NCBI GenBank assembly: GCA_949130485.1
Contig: OX422186.1
Span: 2,583,313-2,647,312 of the forward strand
DNA from: Agelas oroides
Taxonomy: Eukaryota > Porifera > Demospongiae > Agelasida > Agelasidae
DNA: 64,000 nt
Reading direction: 5' to 3'
A program made the position numbers and the translations under genes. Positions 56,977-64,000 of this stretch are shown here, one piece after another. The first letter of the stretch is position 1. The number at the start of each line of letters is the position of its first letter. Below the pieces are notes generated by a model. The model saw only the letters and a list, made by a program, of their open reading frames with translations. It searched no databases and had not been told where the DNA came from.

Positions 56977-57353
56977 GGTAGTCAGTACATCATATGTTTA
57001 GAATGCCATGTCATGTTACTGCTACATACAGCAACCGATTAACCTGCATGGTAAATGTGCTGATAAACTGATAGGCAGACAGAAGGACAAAACTGATTGC
57101 TTAAACTTACCCCTCTGTACACGTGCAGACGGGGTAACAACCCCGATGACCAAATCATATGAAAAGTGGGGAGATAATTGCAGGTGAAGTCCTTACCACA
57201 GCCACTACATATTGGAATACCCTTGACTACACAATTCAAAATCAGTAATTACTGTCGTAATGAACAGCACTGAAGTGCAGAACCCTCGGCGCAAGCTAGA
57301 TGGTAAGTGTTTATGCTTATCATGACTGGTTTAGGTGATTGATGATAGCTTAT

Positions 57354-57655
57354 AGCAAGTAGGTATGGTATTTTTAGAATAAGAAATGATGTACTAATTA
57401 TTAAGTAATGAGGTTTTAATGGCCACAACATGACACAGCACAAGTGGGCATGGTATTTTTTAGAATAAGATATGATGTAATTATGAAGTAATGAGGTTTT
57501 AATGGCCACAACATAGCACAAGTGGGCATGGTATTTATAGAATAAGATATGACGTAATTATTAAGTAATGAGGTTTTAATGGCCACAACATAGCAGAAGT
57601 GGTCATGGTATTTTTAGAATATGATATGATGTCATTATTAAGTAATGTGGTTTTG
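57354..57655. repeat. Four tandem units of about 77-84 bp inside the short Helentron relative
   Basis: The unit contains GGCATGGTATTTTTAGAATA, AATTATTAAGTAATGAGG and TTTTAATGGCCACAACATAG. The four units differ by small indels. They lie near the 3' end of the element in its own orientation. Confidence 0.85.
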
Positions 57656-58067
57656 CTTTATGTACTCTATCCTGCTGTTGCCTGTGTACAGTCTGTTCAA
57701 ATCAAATGTTTCAGAAGCTCTCATGCTTGCCATATGTGTTTGGATCTGTTCTTGTCTGTGCAAAGTCTGCTGACATGTTTCAGAAGCTCTCTTACTCGCT
57801 TTGCGGCGTTTGTCTCTCTGTTTCGTCACTAATAACTCTTCCTCAGACAGTAATGCTTTTCTACGTTTCATTGCGTTATCAGGCTCCCCAACGACAGTGC
57901 ACCGTGCTTTCCTTTCTTTCGTCACAAACTGACCTCTTCACGTGCACTACAGTATTACACTGTGGGCATACCTTTCTCAGACGCATACACCTATTGAACT
58001 CCATTGCATGCACTACGGTATTACACTGTGGGCATACCTTTCTGAACCTCTCGCAAGAGACAGTCAC
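57638..58067 (-). pseudogene. Decayed Helentron zinc-finger N-terminus
   Basis: On the minus strand MTVSCERFRKVCPQCNTVVH begins a frame with the CPQC knuckle present twice because of a 60-70-bp tandem duplication (57943-58043). A second frame (57638-57925) has a Lys/Arg/Glu-rich stretch with KRASETCQQTLHRQEQ and MASMRASETFD. The order, CPxC finger then a charged region with ASET/QT words, is that of the first part of the Helentron protein (ALETEQQTAKRRKSD in copies A and B). The sequence is clearly diverged, so it derives from another Helentron lineage. Confidence 0.6.
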
Positions 58068-59371
58068 AATCGTCTAAGTTCGACGAGAAAACTACAATAC
58101 CACGTGCTCCAAGTCACGTGATCACACATTACCATTTCGTACGTGTTACGGAGAGGTATACGGAAACATTGCACGTGAAGAAAATGGCTGACTTAGTCGC
58201 GGTAAGTTTATAACACTTCTAACTTTTGAACTAAGCGGTTTAAGAGAAACGGCTTTTTAGTTTTATTGAATTTTCCGCGCTGTAGCCGCTGATACCTCTC
58301 GTTGGACGCCTAAAAGCGCAAGAAGGCAGAATAGAGAAAACGGACAAACAGACACACAGACACACAGGACAACTACTGTAACCCTCGCGCATGCGCGCCG
58401 AGGGTTAATAATACACCTTCATTAGCATTTTACATATACCATGTAGTTACCAGCACATAATGCTCAATCACTAGCCCATTGTGTTATTCCAAGTCCAAAG
58501 TTTTCCTTGTGTTATGCTCCATCAACCACACAAAAGTGGATAACAATGGAAGCTAGAGGAAGAGGATGTAACTATGTAAAGTTGAAACCGGGCGGAATTT
58601 ACCACCAGTACTACAAATTGTAACATGTACTGTGCATGCTTCCCGGGCTTCGCTAAGCAGAGCTTTGGAGTATAAGTCAGCCTAGTATCCTGGCTCTTAG
58701 AGTCTGCCCGATTGGCACTTTGGGCCCACTTGGCCAAGTCAAGCTACAATGAAGTTTTGTCAACCATGGCCCACGAGACTAGCACAAAGCAGCCAACTAT
58801 TCATGTCTTCATGTTTGTGCCAACAGACTGTGATGACATTGTGCTGTTCCACTTGCCTTTTCGCTTTTCAGACTCACTTGATGCTGGTTGAAGCACTCTG
58901 ATTGACAAACTAAGACAAAACAAGAACACAGCTGCATGGACAGAAGCCATCGTTGCTTCAACATGTGACTGAGTGCTGTATTTTTAGTAGTAATAAAAAA
59001 TTCACCCAGACTACAGTCTTCTATTACATGCTCTTCCTCTAGCTGCCCATTCTTATGCGCTCTAACATCCACCCATTATGTTGGAAGCACCACTCATTAC
59101 ACATGAGTAGGATCTGTTAACTTGTAAACATGGGAGGGATCTGTTAATAAGACTACAGAGAGGATAGTGTTGCTTCTCCAGGCACACCATCTGGCTCAAA
59201 TACACCTATGCTCAGCTTAGTTCACTCACTGCTAATGCTTAGCTTTATCCCCTTGAAAATGATGCAGCATTGCATGTTACTGCTGAAGTTAATGGACCAA
59301 TGCACATGGCTAGTTGCTGCACACTCCACTTCTGTAAAATTTCCATGTGTGTTTTGTGCTTTTGTTGGGAT

Positions 59372-59389
59372 GGGGGGGGGGGGGGGGGG
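59372..59389 (+). repeat. Run of 18 G in block P copy D
   Basis: It sits at the same position as the run at 30522-30539. The upstream phrase GTGTTTTGTGCTTTTGTTGGGA is shared by both. Confidence 0.9.
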
Positions 59390-60000
59390 CATTACACTCC
59401 TGTGCCCACAGACACTGATTACAGTCAAAAAATACTACCTATCTCCCAAACATCTAACAGTGAATTCATGTAAAAACAATGACTCGTGAGAAGGTAGAGG
59501 TCCACAAAATATGTAGCCAAATAGCAGTGATCAAACTCACCCTAATATGGCAAGAATCCACATGGTGATTAATTTTATTATTATAAGAGTATGAGGACTC
59601 TGGTACTTTCCAAGTGGTGAACATACTAACTAGTTTGCCATATTTGAAATAAACCCAACAAAGTAACTTCAGTCAGTTCTGAGTATCAGTGTATCTTTCA
59701 GGTAAACAAGTGTAGTGCTATTCTAAGTCTAAAATTTGCATTGTTTCACCTTACATCAGAGGTGACGTATCTAGATTAGATGTAAGAGGCATTGTATTTC
59801 AGATACAGTGTCTCTGATGTAGCAGATATAAATGCCTCAACATGGAATGGCAAATACAGTGTGAATCACTCTGGCTTAATTGTAGCTTGAAGCATATCTT
59901 GTGCTATTCGTGTCTCCACCTGGTTATACAATTACACCAACATGCCATTTTTTAGGCATGTTTAGATGCTGAGAATTCTTCCAGCCATCAACTCTGTGCT

Positions 60001-60035
60001 GCTCTCTAGTTTTGGACATTGCAAAACTAGAGAGC
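60001..60035. repeat. 35-bp hairpin
   Basis: GCTCTCTAGTTTT and AAAACTAGAGAGC pair perfectly around a 9-base loop. P copy C lacks it at about 31235. Confidence 0.85.
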
Positions 60036-60671
60036 CCTCATTGCTTGCATTCACCTCTTAGAGTGTATAGTGTCCTTCACAAGGTGTGTGTTTGGCTGAA
60101 GTAAAGAACCTCACAGAAGAGGGTGAAAGGTTCAAGGTCTTTCCTCACAGTAGCTGTAATGTAACTGACTAAACATATTCCATACACTAACGTAGAAAAT
60201 GTGGGTATACACATGGAACCACTAACCTCATTGACAGGCTACTGATTTTTAGTTGCCCAAGTTGCAGTACAAAACTTATGTTTCATCTACTGTCAGCACA
60301 GACATGAAAATTTGCCAGGGTATATCACTAGTGTTTTGTGAATAGCTACCAGAAAAACAGGTAGGTACAAAATCTGGACTCTGGACTGGACCATGGACTG
60401 GACTATGGGCTGGATTATGGACTTGATTTTGGACTCGATAGTGTTCCAGTTCTGCCATTTAAAGAAGTCTATGAATGCTGGATTGCCCAATGAGCAGGGG
60501 ATTGGCATAACAGTAAGAACGGACATTTTTGCAGCTTTCAGCAAGACTGGCAGGTTGGTTTAAGGCATCGCTCTGCTCATACACCCTTCCAACCCAGCTT
60601 GTTGGCAAGGATTCATAGGAGTTGCATTATGTAAGCTTTGGTGGGAAAGAAAATCCACAGAAATCCAGCTT

Positions 60672-60716
60672 GCAGTCAAACCTGGGATGCTCTTACCACT
60701 GAGCCACTGGACTTAC
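60672..60716 (-). repeat. tRNA-derived SINE-like head, copy D (shortened)
   Basis: The A-box-like TGGCTCAGTGG and B-box-like GGTTTGACTGC are both present on the minus strand, but about 22 bases between them that copy A retains have been deleted here. Confidence 0.55.
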
Positions 60717-61034
60717 GGTGGAGGAGTAGAAGCAAGCCTCGCAACAGCCAGGCTGGAGGCCTCAGTGACTTCAACTGTCGGGTACACCACCTCAGCCTCT
60801 TGCTCTATCTTCCAACGCATTGCCTAGACCTTAAACGCTCACATATATGCTGAAAAAATCCATAGGAATCTGTATAATCACCACCTTTGGCACAAGACTG
60901 CAAGTGATTCAAAAAGTGGATGGTGGGAATGCCTGGAAACATGAGGTTAGTTCACAGATTCTGCTTTCCAGTCGAAAATCAAGTCCAAAATCGAGTTTTG
61001 TATCTACCCCAGAAAAACTCACTTTGAACCAAGA

Positions 61035-61120
61035 TAGCCTTGTTCCCCGGCCACTCCCAGATTTTATCTCATAGCCATGGCTACATGATAAAATCTGGGA
61101 GTGGCCGGCAAACAAGACTA
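61035..61120. mobile_element. Minimal Mutator-like MITE, 86-bp hairpin
   Basis: TAGCCTTGTTCCCCGGCC and the inverse of TAGTCTTGTTTGCCGGCC bound arms with a perfect 22-bp core (CCGGCCACTCCCAGATTTTA, 20 of 22 bases). The flanks GAACCAAGA and GAAACAAGG are a 9-bp duplication with two mismatches. Copy A keeps only one arm (6670-6712). Confidence 0.7.
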
Positions 61121-61157
61121 GAAACAAGGAGTGTATAGTTCCGACTATGTGACTATT

Positions 61158-61949
61158 TCCTTGGTTAAGGCGGTCCCCAAATGTATTATTCGTAACATGG
61201 AAGTGTGCAAAAGTATTGCCCTAGTTTGCGGAGATTGAATGGCTGCCGCATGTACGCTCCTTAGCTTTGCTAGTGTTATTCTGGTTGTTACTCTGTATTG
61301 TTCAGCTTTGTGTTATTGCTGGTTGTGAAGTAGGCAGATCTGACTTACCGAAGGGATGCCATTTAGGCTGAGCGCTGCGGTTTCTGGGAGCAGGAGAGGG
61401 TAATATGGCTTGAGATACTGGAACGATGATGACCAATCACCTTTGGCGGTTGATGTGGAAGGTCAGATGGCTAGATTTGTGGCTAAAACTTCGAGAGAGT
61501 GTGTGGCAGATTAGTTGTACTAACATGCTAGGGTTGGGGACAGTGGCTGTTGTTGTGTCACTGGAGATGTAAGCTTTGATAATAGAAATAATGCCGAATT
61601 GAGGTGTAAAAACTATATTTGCTTCTTGTAGTTTCAGGTTGTATCTGGTACAGTGTCCTTACCCAGATTCAGATAGCTAAAACAAACAGCTTTCGCTCAA
61701 TATCCATTGCATCGGGATTGATGTTCCACATAGAGCAAAATATAATTAAGGCAATTAAACTGCGACCCCCACGTGATTGTTAGCATGTTACCATGGTAAT
61801 ACTTGTTTATACTAAACTACAATCAATTTGCCATTTGGTTGATCAATGATTGTTTAGTGACAGCATGTACTTTGTCTTCAGTACTTGCTCAAATTATGAA
61901 GGGCAAAGTAGCTAAAATCAAAATTGACCACTTAATTAACCACTCTGAG
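61158..61949. mobile_element. Diverged CTCAG-family element in block P/Q copy D
   Basis: It is the counterpart of 6735-7533. The right end AACCACTCTGAG keeps the terminal motif that copy A has lost. The left end starts near TTGGTTAAGGCGG. It contains no transposase. Confidence 0.6.
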
Positions 61950-62800
61950 CTACCATTATTAGACAAATTTTTAAAAATGGGGGGTATTAGTGAGTACATG
62001 TACGTTCTCATGCTTTGATCTTGTAATCTTGTACACTTGTACTTGTAAATGTGTGAGCCTAACCTCATAGAAGAGGGAGAGATGGTTTGAGCTCATAAAC
62101 AACAATAGCCATGGTGTGACTAACTTATTCCATATTGGCCTGGAAATTCCATATGGCTAGCAGTGGTTGCTAGGCAACACTAAACAATGGTGCTACTTTA
62201 AGCTCATTATTACACCTACATTTACATACATGTGTGCCAGTCCCAAGTAAATATCCCATACAAGTTAAGTCTTCTAACCTGAAAATCACTGCGTGTAACT
62301 GTACTCTCACAGCTACTAGCAACCAACCCATCATCCTATCAGATGTACAGTCTACCTCACACCCAAATATTCCATTTCTTGGTAGGTTACCATTAGATAT
62401 ATGCAGTGATCCATTTCATACTTACTTGAGTCCTTTAAGTTTATGACACTCTTTGAGGCCACTCGCTAGTTTAGAGAGTCCTTCATCACCAAGGTTGCTA
62501 CCTACAAAGCTGTGGAAAGAGACATAATTCTCAGTCACCATCCTCTAGGCAACACAAAACAATGGCAATACATAGTACACACAATATGTAATGCAGTGAT
62601 TGTTGAGAACTGACTTAAGCTAATTAGCACATTTCAACTAATATTGTGTGGCATGAGAAATATGATGCCAGTGTCATGACATTTCAGGGACTCTGTGAAA
62701 ATAGCACAACTGTCTCCCACTGGAAGCGTATCATATGATCTAGTAGTAAATGCACACCTCCCCTCTCCCCAATGTAAATAAGCCCACTCCCCTAGGCTTG
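61950..62800. repeat. Duplicated block Q, copy D (contains an LRR exon)
   Basis: It matches 7736-8524 and continues through AGCCCACTCCCCTAGGCTTG without a Helentron, so it is the empty-site reference for copy A. The Mutator-like MITE at 7610 is also absent here. Confidence 0.75.
62426..62509 (-). CDS. LRR exon (type II), 84 bp, first in gene order
   Basis: On the minus strand the acceptor TTATGTCTCTTTCCACAG leads into exactly 84 bp, ending at the donor GTAAGT (62420-62425). Both introns are phase 2. The residues include GSNLGDEGLSKLASGLKEC, an RI-type LRR. It is most similar to the exon at 8163-8246, and its intron flanks are also duplicated there (block Q). Upstream exons of the gene would lie beyond 62509; none is found up to 64000. 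The intron to 52269 is about 10 kb. Confidence 0.8.
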
Positions 62801-62869
62801 TTGAAGATATGCCCTTACATAGGTCATACTGTGGTCACAAGTAAGCTATCAACACAACATAATTATCAA

Positions 62870-63930
62870 CACGAAACTAACGACTTTCCATAATTTCTAT
62901 CCAAGTAACAGCAAAACCTCTATGGAACACACCATCTCTAACTGTTCTAAGTTAGTGTGTTGGGTTTCAATCACCATGAAAGGTACGTATCTCTGGTTCT
63001 TGAAAATATGAGATATAGATTAATTAACCCTTTAACTATTGACAACATGCGTACTCATCATGTCACATGTTAGCAGTTGGCACAATTCATTTGGAGATAG
63101 ATTTTGCACTAGCAAAAAGGGTGGGATAGGGGAAGGGTGGCGGGTATAGTCACAAAGTGCCATGCACACAGCAGCTGTCTCTTGGCTAGCTGTACAAAGG
63201 CCTTGGTTGACACTGGCTGGGCCGTTTCTCTCCTTTATGGTACAAACCACTATAGAAACCACTGCTCTGTCCTTGTAAAGGCTCAAGTTTTGGCATTGTA
63301 GGCATTTTTTAATCAGAAGGAGCGTTCAGTGGTCGGAGAGCCCTGACAATTGAACACTCACTAATGGTGGGCATGGTCAAGGTTGCCAACCCTAAGAGAA
63401 TTGATAAATAAACGTGTGGGTCAAGTTTCCAGTTCTACCTCCCAGCAGAAGTGAAAATACAGTTATTAATTAGTTGTCATGGCAACAATTTTGTTTTCAT
63501 TTTTAGAATAAGAAAGCATTGTTGCTATCCTTGGTTCAAAGTGAAACCTCATGTTCGTACCTGCTGCCATGGTTTTATGAGAGAATAACTGTTAAAGGTA
63601 CCATGACAAATTATTTGTATCTACATACGTAGCTGCCTTAACTGTGCTATAAACATTTTGGAAATCTTGTAACCCAGTGCAGTACGTCACACCACAATGA
63701 CTGTACAGTTAAAACAAACTGTTATTGATATCCAACTCAATGGAACTTAATGTGTGGCTACGAAATAAAAGCCCAACCAAATTTACTTCCTCACTTCTGT
63801 GTGTAATATGTGGAGATCACGGCACATAATTATGTAGGTTGCCCTACATTTAGAGACAATGGCCAAATGTTGATTGCGTACAGAGTATGAAAGATGTACT
63901 ACATACAGAATGGAATAACAATTTTTATTA
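62870..63930. repeat. Duplicated block R, copy D
   Basis: It matches 42808-43503 and 45333-45560 without the CTCAG element that separates them there. It includes the minus-strand frame at 63032-63286 shared with 42983-43234. No gene is recognised. Confidence 0.7.
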
Positions 63931-64000
63931 TATACCTAGTTAACGTACTGCTACACTCAGCTTCTTACACTCAGTTTCCATATCCCATGACCTTATCTCT

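Larger units (their letters stand above)
57262..58406 (-). mobile_element. Short non-autonomous Helentron relative (HINE-like), 1145 bp
   Basis: Read on the minus strand it starts AACCCTCGGCGCGCATGCGC, followed by GAGGGTTACAGTA, nearly the same as the start of Helentron A. It ends GCGCCGAGGGTTCTGCACTT with a small hairpin (GCACT-TC-AGTGC) and TGTTC. The AACCCTCGGCGC near the 5' end and GCGCCGAGGGTT near the 3' end are subterminal inverted repeats, a Helentron feature. P copies B and C have the uninterrupted sequence GTAATAATGTACCTAAAG (about 19660 and 29830). Inside are a broken zinc-finger frame and a four-unit tandem repeat. Confidence 0.75.
53104..61034. repeat. Duplicated block P, copy D (longest)
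   Basis: This is the most complete copy. It includes the leader shared with 16578-17200, the anonymous frame at 53662-53904, the decayed hairpin near 54058, the TGAGCAAGC element (54654-55226), a piggyBac-like element (56323-56976), a Helentron-related element (57262-58406), an 18-G run (59372-59389), a 35-bp hairpin (60001-60035) and a tRNA-derived head (60672-60716). Copies A, B and C provide empty sites for several of these. Confidence 0.75.

Overview
The window looks like repeat-rich, AT-leaning DNA from an animal, and a demosponge is my best guess. I infer this from the metazoan-type introns, the single-repeat LRR exons, and the mix of Helentron, Mutator-like, hAT-like, piggyBac-like, mariner-like, LINE, Penelope-like and Crypton-related sequences. 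It contains no prokaryotic gene organisation, rRNA, intact tRNA or CRISPR array, and no uninterrupted host gene.

The best host signal is on the minus strand. Four exons (62426-62509, 52186-52269, 21233-21316, 8163-8246) are each exactly 84 bp, with good splice sites on both sides. All use phase 2 at both ends, and each encodes one 28-residue ribonuclease-inhibitor-type leucine-rich repeat. Joined in order, the junction codons read Asn, Gly and Asn, so they are compatible with one transcript of an LRR protein, possibly NLR-like. The DNA between them is a duplicated intron landscape. I call its blocks P (about 4-8 kb), Q (with exon type II), R and S (with exon type I). On the + strand the module reads P - Q - R - exon I - S. 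It recurs with different deletions and transposon insertions, so several insertions can be checked against empty sites inside the window.

Two related Helentron-type Helitrons lie on the + strand: copy A at about 8525-16024 and copy B at about 32891-42600. Both encode, in order, a CxxC zinc finger with a charged tandem repeat, a DUF6570-like region, an OTU protease, an HUH Rep, a PIF1-type helicase and an EEP endonuclease, plus a separate RPA-like gene. Both are broken by frameshifts, stops and insertions. A keeps the 5' end and left flank. B keeps nearly all of RPA and the right flank. A 1.1-kb relative at 57262-58406 (minus orientation) has matching termini and carries only a decayed zinc-finger piece.

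Layout on the + strand: 1-2887 is mostly unassigned DNA with one 827-bp CTCAG element. 2888-8524 holds P and Q copy A with an LRR exon. 8525-16024 is Helentron A. 16025-22440 holds P and S copy B with nested MITEs and an LRR exon. 22441-26556 is a decayed LINE. 26557-27884 is unassigned. 27885-32340 is P copy C. 32891-42807 is Helentron B with two insertions. 42808-46257 holds R, a CTCAG element carrying a Penelope-like fragment, and a tail of S. 46525-49409 is a decayed Crypton-type tyrosine recombinase locus between inverted repeats. 49410-51904 holds MITEs, a SINE and Q/R fragments. 51905-64000 holds S (LRR exon), P copy D, Q (LRR exon) and R.
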